Assembly: GCA_017472375.1 (NCBI GenBank)
Contig: JAFUQL010000066.1
Span: 1-7,615, forward strand
Source of the DNA: Oscillospiraceae bacterium
GTDB taxonomy: Bacteria; Bacillota; Clostridia; Oscillospirales; Ruminococcaceae
Length of the DNA: 7,615 bases
Reading direction: 5' to 3'
Below are positions 1 to 6,866 of the stretch, piece by piece (position 1 is the first letter of the stretch; every line of letters begins with the position of its first letter). A program made the translations under genes and the position numbers. The notes under the pieces were generated by a model, which saw nothing but the letters and a program-made list of their open reading frames with translations, was not told the DNA's origin and did not search any database.

Positions 1-693
1 CGCCCGCTGAACGCCGTGCCGGAGGAGTTCCTGTCCATCCCCGGGGTGCGCTACGCCCTCACCAGCAACGGCGCGCGGGTGATCGACCTGACCACCGGTG
101 AGTCAGTGGTGGAGCTGCTGGTGGACAGGGACCTGGCCCTCACCGCCCTGCGGGAGCTGAGCCGCTTTGACGGCTCGATGGATGTGTTCTGGCGGGGCAA
201 GGCCTATGCCGAGCCGAAGAACATCCGGCTGGCCGCCGACCGCACCGTGCCCGAGCTGCGCCGCTACATCTTTGACAGCCGGGTGGCGGTGGACGATCTG
301 CCCGCCTGGCTGGCGCAGCAGGACCAGGGCCCGGAAAAGATCACCATGTTCTTTGCCGACCCCGCCGAGCGGGAGCGCTGCCGCATCGCCGCCGAGGCGC
401 TGGGGCTGACGGTCAGCAGCAGCCTGCCCGCCAACCTGGAGATGAATGGCCCCGGCGTGGACAAGGGCCGCGGACTGCTGGCGCTGGCCGGGGTGCTGGG
501 CTTCGGGCCGGAGCAGGTGATGGCCTGCGGCGACTCGGGCAACGACACCGCCATGCTGCTGGCCGCTGGGCTGGGAGTGGCCATGGCCAACTCCACCCCG
601 GACATTCTGGCCGTCGCCGATGCGGTGACCGGCTCCAACAACGAGAGCGGCGTGGCGCAGGCCATCGAAAAATATGTATTAAATTGCCAATAA
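1..693 (+). CDS. Cof-type HAD-IIB phosphatase, 3' part (5' end outside window)
   Basis: The reading frame is open from base 1, so the true start lies upstream; a GTG at 16 is internal and unlikely to be the start. 230 residues are visible. They include HAD motif II (TSNG, visible residues 21-24), a variable cap region (about 30-150), the motif III lysine in GVDKG (K155) and the motif IV magnesium-binding GDSGND (177-182), followed by the GVAMAN and SGVAQAI segments typical of Cof/YidA-type C2-cap HAD hydrolases. The nucleophile DxD of motif I is missing only because it lies before the window. The family consists of cytosolic, magnesium-dependent phosphatases of sugar phosphates and related small phosphomonoesters; the substrate cannot be told from sequence. 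The next gene follows after 28 bases without a terminator, suggesting co-transcription. The last dozen codons and the gap are much more AT-rich than the rest of the gene. Confidence 0.93.
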   Translation, partial: RPLNAVPEEFLSIPGVRYALTSNGARVIDLTTGESVVELLVDRDLALTALRELSRFDGSMDVFWRGKAYAEPKNIRLAADRTVPELRRYIFDSRVAVDDLPAWLAQQDQGPEKITMFFADPAERERCRIAAEALGLTVSSSLPANLEMNGPGVDKGRGLLALAGVLGFGPEQVMACGDSGNDTAMLLAAGLGVAMANSTPDILAVADAVTGSNNESGVAQAIEKYVLNCQ

Positions 694-721
694 TATACAA
701 ATAGTAAAAGGAGCGATCGCT

Positions 722-1057
722 ATGTTCGTCGAGCACAACAAGATGGAAGAAAAGGCCCTGCCCAATTTCAAGGGCGGCGAGAAGGAGTTCAACGTGCGGA
801 TGTTTGACGACGGCGCCTGCAAGATCATGCAGGGCCGTCTGCAGCCGGGCGCGTCCATCGGCCTGCACACCCATGAGGGCAACAGCGAGGTCATCTACAT
901 TCTGGAGGGCACCGGCACGGTGCTGGACGACGGCGTGTACCATCCCGTGGCCGCCGGCGACTGCCTGTACTGCCCCGAAGGCCACAGCCACAGCCTGATC
1001 AACAGCAGCGAAGCCGACCTGCGCTTCTTCGCCGTGGTGGCGGAGCATCACCTGTAA
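722..1057 (+). CDS. Small single-domain cupin protein
   Basis: This is a 111-residue cytosolic protein with one cupin beta-barrel. Both cupin motifs are nearly perfect. Motif 1 has HTH followed by E and G (H49, H51, E56, G63). Motif 2 reads G-x5-P-x-G-x2-H-x3-N (G79, P85, G87, H90, N94). The expected metal ligands H49, H51, E56 and H90 are all present, so a bound divalent metal (Mn, Fe, Ni or Zn) is likely. Two cysteines, C81 and C84, form a CXXC just before the motif 2 histidine. The start is supported by AAAAGGAG at 706-713, eight bases before the ATG. The gene sits between a HAD phosphatase and a CXXC ArsC-like gene, with only 13 bases to the latter. Family members are dioxygenases, isomerases or ligand-binding proteins; no specific reaction can be assigned. 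Confidence 0.93.
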   Translation: MFVEHNKMEEKALPNFKGGEKEFNVRMFDDGACKIMQGRLQPGASIGLHTHEGNSEVIYILEGTGTVLDDGVYHPVAAGDCLYCPEGHSHSLINSSEADLRFFAVVAEHHL

Positions 1058-1070
1058 GGGAGGGCACGCC

Positions 1071-1424
1071 ATGCAGTTCATCGGCTACCCGCCCTGCTCC
1101 ACCTGCAAAAAGGCCGCCAGGTGGCTGGCCGACCATGGGCACACGCTGCCCATGCGGGACATCAAGGCCCAGCCGCCCACCCGCGCCGAGCTGGAGGCGT
1201 GGACGGCTGCGTCTGGCCTGCCTCTGAAAAAGTGGTTCAACACCAGCGGCCAGCTCTACCGCAGCATGGAGCTGAAGGACCGCCTGCCCGCCCTGACCGA
1301 CGCCGAGCAGCTCGACCTGCTGGCCGGGGATGGGATGCTGGTCAAGCGGCCCATTCTGGTGCTGGAGGATGGCCGCGTGCTGGTGGGCTTCAAGGAAGCC
1401 GACTGGCATGCCGCGCTGGGCTGA
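1071..1424 (+). CDS. ArsC/Spx-family thioredoxin-fold protein with CXXC
   Basis: This is a 117-residue cytosolic protein of the ArsC/Spx/YffB family. The N-terminal beta strand leads into C9-S-T-C12, a redox CXXC in place of the single catalytic cysteine of classical glutaredoxin-dependent arsenate reductase. Further family marks are WFNTSGQLYR (55-64), a helical region, and R93-P94-I95 at the cis-proline site, followed by the VGFKEADW tail. The residues around the central motif resemble the unnamed 'arsenate reductase family protein' group of Firmicutes more than the transcription regulator Spx, so a thiol-disulfide reductase role is more likely than RNA polymerase binding. The substrate is unknown and nothing nearby indicates arsenic resistance. 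GGGAGGG at 1058-1064 gives a good ribosome binding site six bases before the ATG. The gene is last in its unit, with a terminator directly downstream. Confidence 0.92.
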   Translation: MQFIGYPPCSTCKKAARWLADHGHTLPMRDIKAQPPTRAELEAWTAASGLPLKKWFNTSGQLYRSMELKDRLPALTDAEQLDLLAGDGMLVKRPILVLEDGRVLVGFKEADWHAALG

Positions 1425-1435
1425 GCATACGACCA

Positions 1436-1469
1436 AAACACCCCTGCCGCCGGCAGGGGTGTTTGTTTT
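1436..1469 (+). terminator. Intrinsic terminator of the HAD-cupin-ArsC unit
   Basis: A perfect 13-bp stem pairs 1436-1448 with 1452-1464 around a three-base loop (1449-1451). Its core is CCCCTGCC/GGCAGGGG. A T-rich run (TTTGTTTT, 1462-1469) completes it. It begins 11 bases after the stop codon at 1424 and separates this unit from the ABC transporter promoter. Confidence 0.93.
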
Positions 1470-1483
1470 GTGAAAAACGACAT

Positions 1484-1501
1484 CCAATTTTAACAGATTG
1501 G
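1484..1501. repeat. Short inverted repeat upstream of the ABC operon promoter
   Basis: CCAAT (1484-1488) and ATTGG (1497-1501) form an inverted repeat with an eight-base AT-rich spacer. It is centred about 26 bases upstream of the -35 box at 1516, where an activator could bind. The arms are only five bases, so chance is quite possible and no regulator gene is next to it. Confidence 0.3.
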
Positions 1502-1515
1502 CAACTTTCTTCGTA

Positions 1516-1544
1516 TTGAAACAAAATGCGGCGCTCCGTATAAT
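1516..1544 (+). promoter_or_regulatory. Sigma-A promoter of the ABC transporter operon
   Basis: TTGAAA (1516-1521) and a perfect TATAAT (1539-1544) are separated by exactly 17 bases, one mismatch from full consensus. The predicted transcription start is near 1551, giving a leader of about 60 bases before the GTG at 1611. The region just upstream (1471-1515) is AT-rich relative to the surroundings. It is the only good promoter between the upstream terminator and the ATPase gene. Confidence 0.88.
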
Positions 1545-1566
1545 AAAATCAGGATACTTTAACATG

Positions 1567-1591
1567 GGGCAGTGGGTGTCTCCCGCCGCCC
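1567..1591 (+). promoter_or_regulatory. GC-rich hairpin in the 5' leader of the ABC operon
   Basis: GGGCAGTGGG (1567-1576) pairs with CCCGCCGCCC (1582-1591) around the five-base loop TGTCT. This gives eight Watson-Crick pairs, one G-U pair and one A-C mismatch. It lies between the predicted transcription start (about 1551) and the ribosome binding site (GAGGT, 1600-1604). No T run follows, so it is not a terminator. It could stabilise the mRNA 5' end or modulate translation; that role is inference. Confidence 0.55.
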
Positions 1592-1610
1592 GGAAACGTG
1601 AGGTAGCAAC

Positions 1611-2315
<705 letters not shown>

Positions 2316-2319
2316 GCCA

Positions 2320-5300
2320 ATGAAGGGTACATATTGGAAAAACATAACCCGGGAACTGGCGGCGAACCGCAGCCGGATGCTGGCCCTTGCGGCCATCGTC
2401 ATGCTGGGTGCGGCCATGCTCACCGGTCTGCTGGGCATCGCGCCGGATATGCGCTACAGCGCCGACCGCTACTGGGACGAGGAGCGGCTGATGGACCTGC
2501 GGGTGGTCTCCACGCTGGGACTCACCGACAGGGACATCGAGCTCATCGCCGCCGAGGAGGGCGTGGCCGGCGCCATGCCCATCCGCAGCGTGGACTGCCT
2601 TGCCCTCAATGAGGACGGGGACAGTCTGGTCATCCGCGCCCAGTCTCTGCCCGCCGACCTGAGCGGGAGCAACGGGGATTATCTGAACCGGCTGACCCTC
2701 AAGGACGGCCGCCTGCCCGAGCAGCCCGGCGAGTGCGCGGTGCTGACCATGGGCATCGCGGACAACGTGCGGGTGGGGGATGTGATCGCGCTGGACGAGG
2801 CCAACGGCGAGGACGACGACGCCCTCACCGAGCAGGAGTTCACGGTGGTGGGCCTGGTGAGCAGCCCCACCAACTTCTCCATCGACGACGAGAGCAGCAC
2901 CGCCGGCGACGGCAAGCTGGACGCCATCCTGTATATGCCCGCCGAGGCCTTTGACATGGAGGTCTGGACCGGCATCTACCTGACCGTGGAGGGCGCCGCC
3001 GAGGAGGACGCCTTCGGGGACGGATACGACGGGAAGATCGACCCGGTGACGGAGCGGCTGGAGGCGCTGGGCGAGGTGCGCAGCGACCTGCGCCGCGAGG
3101 AGGTCGTCGCCGATGCGCAGGCCGAGCTGGACGAGGCCCGCGCGGAATACGAAGAGGAAAAGGCCAAGGCAGAGGAGCAGATCGCCGAGGCCGAAGCGGA
3201 ACTGGCCGACGCCCTTGCAAAGCTGGAGGACGGCGAGAAGCAGCTTGCCGACGGCGAGAAGCAGTGGCAGGACGGTGTGGACGAGCTGGCCGCCCAGCAG
3301 GCGGCTCTGCCTGCCATGCTGGCTGAACAGCGGGAGAAGCTGGCCGAGGGCCGCCGCCAGGTGGCCGAGGGCGAGGTGGCTCTGGAGCAGGCCAAAGCCC
3401 AGCTGGAGGAAGCCGAGGAACAGTATTCGCAGGTGGCGGATGCGCAGGAGCAGCTTGAGACCGCCGAGACCGAACTGGCCATCGCCGAAGCGGCGCTGGC
3501 CGCTGCGGAGCAGGCTCTGCCCGCCCTGCAGCACACGGTGCAGACCACACAGACCGCCCTGGCCCAGGCCGAGGAGCGGCAGGCGGAGGCGGAGGCGCAG
3601 CTTGCCGAAGCACAGACCGCCTACGACACCGCGCTGGCCGGGATGCCCCCGGAGGAGGAGCGCACCGCAGCCCAGAAGGCGGAACTGGCCATGCTGCAAT
3701 TGCAGGTCGTCACCCGCCAGAGCGCGGTGGACATCGCCCGCAGTGCCGCTGACAGCGCCCGGCAGGTGGCCGAGGAGAGCCAGGCCCTGCTGACCGGCAC
3801 CGAAGCGGAACTGGCCGCTGCCAAGGCCGAGACCGAGGCGGGCCGTGTTCAGCTGGAGGCTGCCAAAAAGCAGCTGGAGAGCATGGGCGATCTGGCGGAC
3901 GCCCCGGCGCAGTTTGAGGCCGCCAAAAAGCAGCTTGCCGAGAAAGAGGCGGAACTGGCCGCCGCCAAGGCGCAGGTGCAGGAGGGCGAGTTTGCCCTGC
4001 AGATGGCCCCGGTGGAGGCGCAGCTCCAGTTTGAGCTGGCGCAGGACCAGCTGGACGCAGCCCGCGCGCAGCTGGACGAGAGCCGCACCGAGCTGGATGC
4101 GGGCTGGGACGAGTACAACGAGGGCATGGATACCTTCCAAAAAGAGAAAGCCGACGCCGAGCAGCAGCTTCTGGATGCAGAGGACAAACTGCTGGATGCC
4201 CAGCTGGAGATCGACAAGATCGAGGACTGCGAGTGGTATGTGCTGGGGCGCGACACGGTGGTGCCCTGTGTGACCTTTGAGAGCAACGCCGAAAAGCTGG
4301 AGGCGGTGGCCCGGGTGTTCCCGGTGTTCTTCTATCTGGTGGCCGCGCTGGTGGCGCTGACCACCATGACCCGCATGGTGGACGAGAACCGCACCCAGAT
4401 CGGCACGCTGAAAGCGCTGGGCTACGGCGAAGGCGCCATCACCTTCAAGTATCTGCTGTACGCCCTGCTGGCCAGCCTGGCCGGCGGTGCGCTGGGCGTG
4501 GTGCTGGGCACACAGGCCCTGCCCCGGGTGCTGTGGTTCGCCTACTCCATCATGTACCGGCTGCCCAGGTTCTACGCACTGGTGGATCCGGTGCTGACCA
4601 TCGTCAGCCTTGCGGCGGGCGCACTGGCCACCGGCGTGGCCACCGCCAGCGCCTGCACCGCCACCCTCAGCGAGCGGCCTGCCCGCCTGCTGATGCCCAA
4701 GGCGCCCCCGGCGGGCAAGCGCATCCTGCTGGAGCACATCACCCCCATCTGGCGGCGGATGAAATTCACCCACAAGGTCACCGCCCGCAACCTGTTCCGC
4801 TATAAAAAGCGCATGATCATGACGGTCACCGGCATCGCGGGCTGCACCGCCCTGCTGCTGGTGGGCTTCGGCCTGCAGGATTCCATCATGGACCTGGTGA
4901 ACACCCAGTACAGCGAACTGTGGCACTACGATGTGACCATCGGCATCGACCGGGAGGACGCCCTCACCAGCCGCCGCGGCGCGGGGCCCATCCTGCAGGA
5001 CGGCGAGCGGATCGAGAGCTGGATGGAGATCCACGCCAAGACGGTGGACATCACCGGCCCGGACGGCCTCACCAAGACGGTGGACCTGACCGTACCCAAG
5101 CAGGCGCGGGGCTTTGAGGATTTCGTCACCCTGCGGGAGCCGGACTCCGGCCGGGAACTGTCCTTTGACGGGCGCAGCGCGGTGCTCACCGCCAAGACCG
5201 CCGAGGAACTGGGCGTACAGGCGGGGGACACCGTCACCGCCGAGATCGAGGGCAAGCGGGTGACCGTGACCCTCACCGGCATTGCTGAGAACTATCTGGG

Positions 5301-5898
5301 CGTGGGCCTGTACCTGGGCGACGATCTGTACGCCGACGCGGTGGGCGAGGAGGCCGACTGGAATACGGTGTACGCCGTGGCCGCCGAGGACGCGGACTTT
5401 GACGCGCTGGCCGTGGACCTGCTGGATGCGGACTATGTGAACAGCGTGATGTTCTCCCGCGATACCGCCAAGATCTTTGACGAGACCATCAAGAACATCA
5501 ACTCGGTGGTGGTGGTCATCATCCTGTGCGCGGGCATGCTGGCCTTTGTGGTGCTGTACAACCTGATCAGCATCAACATCGGCGAGCGCAAAAAGGAGCT
5601 GGCCACCATCAAGGTGCTGGGCTTCTACGAGAACGAGGTGGGCATGTACATCTTCCGCGAGATCTTCCTGCTGGCGCTGATGGGCGGCGCAGCCGGCCTT
5701 GTGCTGGGCGTGCCCCTGCATCAGTTCGTCATCCGCGCTGTGGAGGTGGACGGCATGATGTTCGTGCGCCATGTGGCCCCCACCAGCTACCTGTTCAGCA
5801 TGGTACTGACCATGGTGTTCACGGTCATCGTCTGCCTGTGGACCCGCCGCAGTCTGCGCACCATCGACATGGTGGAGAGCCTGAAGGCCCCCGAATAA
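2320..5898 (+). CDS. FtsX-family ABC permease with giant extracytoplasmic coiled coil
   Basis: This 1192-residue membrane protein is the permease partner of the upstream ATPase. Predicted order: TM1 (20-41); first extracytoplasmic region (42-256); a long Ala/Glu/Gln/Leu heptad coiled coil (257-636); FtsX domain 1 with TM2 to TM4 (about 664-685, 709-731, 758-780); TM5 (832-852); second extracytoplasmic domain (853-1062); FtsX domain 2 with TM6 to TM8 (1063-1085, 1111-1132, 1159-1177). The cytosolic coupling segments after TM2 and TM6 are recognisable repeats (TQIGTLKALGY near 692 and KELATIKVLGFY near 1092), so the chain carries both halves of a LolC/LolE-like pair. The coil is broken at its middle by P443-P444, suggesting an antiparallel hairpin. 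C637 and C650 lie outside the membrane and could form a disulfide. The ATG at 2320 has only a close GGTGAG (2311-2316), consistent with coupling to the ATPase. Such permeases are common in Clostridia but poorly characterised; the substrate is unknown. Confidence 0.92.
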   Translation: MKGTYWKNITRELAANRSRMLALAAIVMLGAAMLTGLLGIAPDMRYSADRYWDEERLMDLRVVSTLGLTDRDIELIAAEEGVAGAMPIRSVDCLALNEDGDSLVIRAQSLPADLSGSNGDYLNRLTLKDGRLPEQPGECAVLTMGIADNVRVGDVIALDEANGEDDDALTEQEFTVVGLVSSPTNFSIDDESSTAGDGKLDAILYMPAEAFDMEVWTGIYLTVEGAAEEDAFGDGYDGKIDPVTERLEALGEVRSDLRREEVVADAQAELDEARAEYEEEKAKAEEQIAEAEAELADALAKLEDGEKQLADGEKQWQDGVDELAAQQAALPAMLAEQREKLAEGRRQVAEGEVALEQAKAQLEEAEEQYSQVADAQEQLETAETELAIAEAALAAAEQALPALQHTVQTTQTALAQAEERQAEAEAQLAEAQTAYDTALAGMPPEEERTAAQKAELAMLQLQVVTRQSAVDIARSAADSARQVAEESQALLTGTEAELAAAKAETEAGRVQLEAAKKQLESMGDLADAPAQFEAAKKQLAEKEAELAAAKAQVQEGEFALQMAPVEAQLQFELAQDQLDAARAQLDESRTELDAGWDEYNEGMDTFQKEKADAEQQLLDAEDKLLDAQLEIDKIEDCEWYVLGRDTVVPCVTFESNAEKLEAVARVFPVFFYLVAALVALTTMTRMVDENRTQIGTLKALGYGEGAITFKYLLYALLASLAGGALGVVLGTQALPRVLWFAYSIMYRLPRFYALVDPVLTIVSLAAGALATGVATASACTATLSERPARLLMPKAPPAGKRILLEHITPIWRRMKFTHKVTARNLFRYKKRMIMTVTGIAGCTALLLVGFGLQDSIMDLVNTQYSELWHYDVTIGIDREDALTSRRGAGPILQDGERIESWMEIHAKTVDITGPDGLTKTVDLTVPKQARGFEDFVTLREPDSGRELSFDGRSAVLTAKTAEELGVQAGDTVTAEIEGKRVTVTLTGIAENYLGVGLYLGDDLYADAVGEEADWNTVYAVAAEDADFDALAVDLLDADYVNSVMFSRDTAKIFDETIKNINSVVVVIILCAGMLAFVVLYNLISINIGERKKELATIKVLGFYENEVGMYIFREIFLLALMGGAAGLVLGVPLHQFVIRAVEVDGMMFVRHVAPTSYLFSMVLTMVFTVIVCLWTRRSLRTIDMVESLKAPE
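3229..3276 (+). repeat. Tandem 21-bp (heptad) repeat within the coiled-coil coding region
   Basis: The 15-mer GACGGCGAGAAGCAG occurs at 3229-3243 and again, identical, at 3250-3264, with a degenerate third unit (GACGGT) at 3271. The period is exactly 21 bases, so it encodes successive heptads DGEKQLA, DGEKQWQ, DG. Less exact copies elsewhere in the coil include the EAELAAAKA coding segments at 3805-3827 and 3949-3971 (one mismatch in 23) and the EAAKKQL segments at 3856-3875 and 3916-3935. This suggests the coil grew by local duplication. Confidence 0.8.
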
Positions 5899-5900
5899 AC

Positions 5901-5945
5901 AAAAAAGCATCCCCGCACCGGGCCGGTGCGGGGATGCTCTGTGTT
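5901..5945. terminator. Bidirectional intrinsic terminator between converging genes
   Basis: A perfect 14-bp stem, GCATCCCCGCACCG (5907-5920) with its complement (5924-5937), closes a three-base loop; A5906-T5938 adds a fifteenth pair. The flank at 5901-5906 is AAAAAA, which gives a strong T tract for the minus-strand transcript of the TraX-like gene. On the plus strand the tail is weaker (TCTGTGTTTT). The hairpin begins nine bases after the permease stop and lies 18 bases beyond the stop of the convergent gene. Confidence 0.92.
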
Positions 5946-5955
5946 TTGGGGAGAT

Positions 5956-6717
5956 TTACAAAAAGCGCATGGCCAGCCCGAGCGCCAGCATATGGGCGGG
6001 GTAGAAGGCATAGAAGGCAAGCTGCCGGCCCCGGCCGCCCGTGCCCCGCTGCCCGTTGTACAGCCAGATGGGGACGAGCGCCAGCACCGCGAAGCCCTGC
6101 AGGGGGAATTCCAGCTCCATCCCGGGCAGGCTCAGGGGCAGGGTCATGCCCTTGTAGGCGAACATGTTGATGAGCATCAGCGCCGCCAGCCGCCCCACCT
6201 GTGCCATGGGGAAGCCCCGGAACACATGGAACACCACCACCGTCAGCACCCCCAGCGGCCCGTAGTCCACCATGCCCACCAGGGCCAGCAGCATGGCCGC
6301 TGCGATCACTGCGGCCGCCCGCAGGCAGGCGCGGGGGGCATAGGCGCCCTGCTTCATCCGTTCCAGCGCGCGGATGACCCAGAGCCCCAGCAGCAGGGTG
6401 AACAGGACGTTCTGATGAAAGGGGTACAGCCAGCTGCCGGACACCATCCGATTGAAGGGCAGCTCAGAGAGAAGGGCGAACGCCAGCAGCCGCTTTGCAT
6501 AGCGGCCTGCATCCGAGGTGTGGCGGCAGCCCTCGGCCACCTGAAAGGCAAAGATGGGGAAGGCCAGCCGCCCGGCGCAGGTCATCCACAGGGGGTTGCC
6601 CGGGGCAACGGTGGCCCAGATGTGATCCAGCAGCATCAGGGCGCAGGCCAGCAGCCGCAGCTGGTCGGCGTTCAGGCCGCCGAAGGGCTTTCGGACGGCG
6701 GGGGTGTGTTCATGCAT
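5956..6717 (-). CDS. TraX-family integral membrane protein
   Basis: This 253-residue, very hydrophobic protein matches the TraX family. Recognisable marks are the LMLLDH segment (D31-H32), GRLAFPIFAFQVAEG (49-63) followed by HT (66-67), SELPF (84-88), the NVLFTLLLGL helix (103-112) and FYAFYPAHMLAL (235-246). About seven to eight membrane helices are expected. F-plasmid TraX N-acetylates pilin; chromosomal Firmicute members are widespread and their substrate is unknown, though an acyltransferase-like role on an envelope molecule is plausible. The frame is open upstream to 6894, but the start is placed at 6717. That ATG has GGAGG (6725-6729) seven bases before it and lies downstream of a good extended -10 promoter, whereas the upstream extension would cross the promoter and looks non-native. 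It is transcribed alone, converging on the ABC operon. No conjugation genes are nearby. Confidence 0.9.
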   Translation of the reverse strand: MHEHTPAVRKPFGGLNADQLRLLACALMLLDHIWATVAPGNPLWMTCAGRLAFPIFAFQVAEGCRHTSDAGRYAKRLLAFALLSELPFNRMVSGSWLYPFHQNVLFTLLLGLWVIRALERMKQGAYAPRACLRAAAVIAAAMLLALVGMVDYGPLGVLTVVVFHVFRGFPMAQVGRLAALMLINMFAYKGMTLPLSLPGMELEFPLQGFAVLALVPIWLYNGQRGTGGRGRQLAFYAFYPAHMLALGLAMRFL

Positions 6718-6749
6718 GGGGTGTCCTCCGGGGAAAGATGTTGCAAAAA

Positions 6750-6778
6750 AGTATAGCACACCCCGGGGTGAAAAACCA
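6750..6778 (-). promoter_or_regulatory. Extended -10 promoter of the TraX-like gene
   Basis: On the minus strand TGTGCTATACTTT contains TGC-TATACT, an extended -10 (hexamer at 6750-6755). The -35 region is poor (TGGTTT at 6773-6778 with a 17-base spacer), as is usual for extended -10 promoters. The predicted start near 6743 gives a leader of about 26 bases that includes the GGAGG site. Confidence 0.7.
6759..6770. repeat. Perfect 12-bp palindrome inside the TraX-like promoter spacer
   Basis: CACCCCGGGGTG is a perfect palindrome lying between the -35 and -10 positions of the minus-strand promoter. Its position would let a bound dimeric repressor block that promoter. It could also be chance in GC-rich DNA; no matching second copy was seen in the window. 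Confidence 0.4.
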
Positions 6779-6806
6779 CGAAAGAAATGTGAAGCCTGCC
6801 CCATAC

Positions 6807-6836
6807 TTTCCCACCCCGCCCCATTTGTGCTATACT
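6807..6836 (+). promoter_or_regulatory. Extended -10 promoter of the pyruvate kinase-like gene
   Basis: TGTGCTATACTTT at 6826-6838 carries TGC-TATACT (hexamer at 6831-6836). A weak -35 (TTTCCC at 6807-6812, 18-base spacer) precedes it. The predicted start near 6843 leaves about 24 bases before the ATG at 6867, with the ribosome binding site inside. It is divergent from the TraX-like promoter. Confidence 0.72.
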
Positions 6837-6866
6837 TTGGTGGAATGTGAAGGGGAGGGGAATGCC

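Noticed and set aside
668..710. AT-rich stretch before the cupin as a separate promoter
   Set aside because: TTGCCA (684-689) and TATACA (694-699) are present but in no workable -35/-10 spacing, and a start from the TATACA would fall on or too close to the ribosome binding site. Read-through from the HAD gene is simpler.
713..720. GCGATCGC octamer between the ribosome binding site and start of the cupin gene
   Set aside because: It is a single palindromic octamer of the type iterated in cyanobacteria, but it is not repeated in this window and nothing else suggests a special role.
1071..1424. Calling the ArsC-like gene arsenate reductase (arsC) or spx
   Set aside because: It has CXXC in place of the classical ArsC cysteine site and lacks arsenic-resistance neighbours. 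The central region is unlike Spx, so only the family name is supported.
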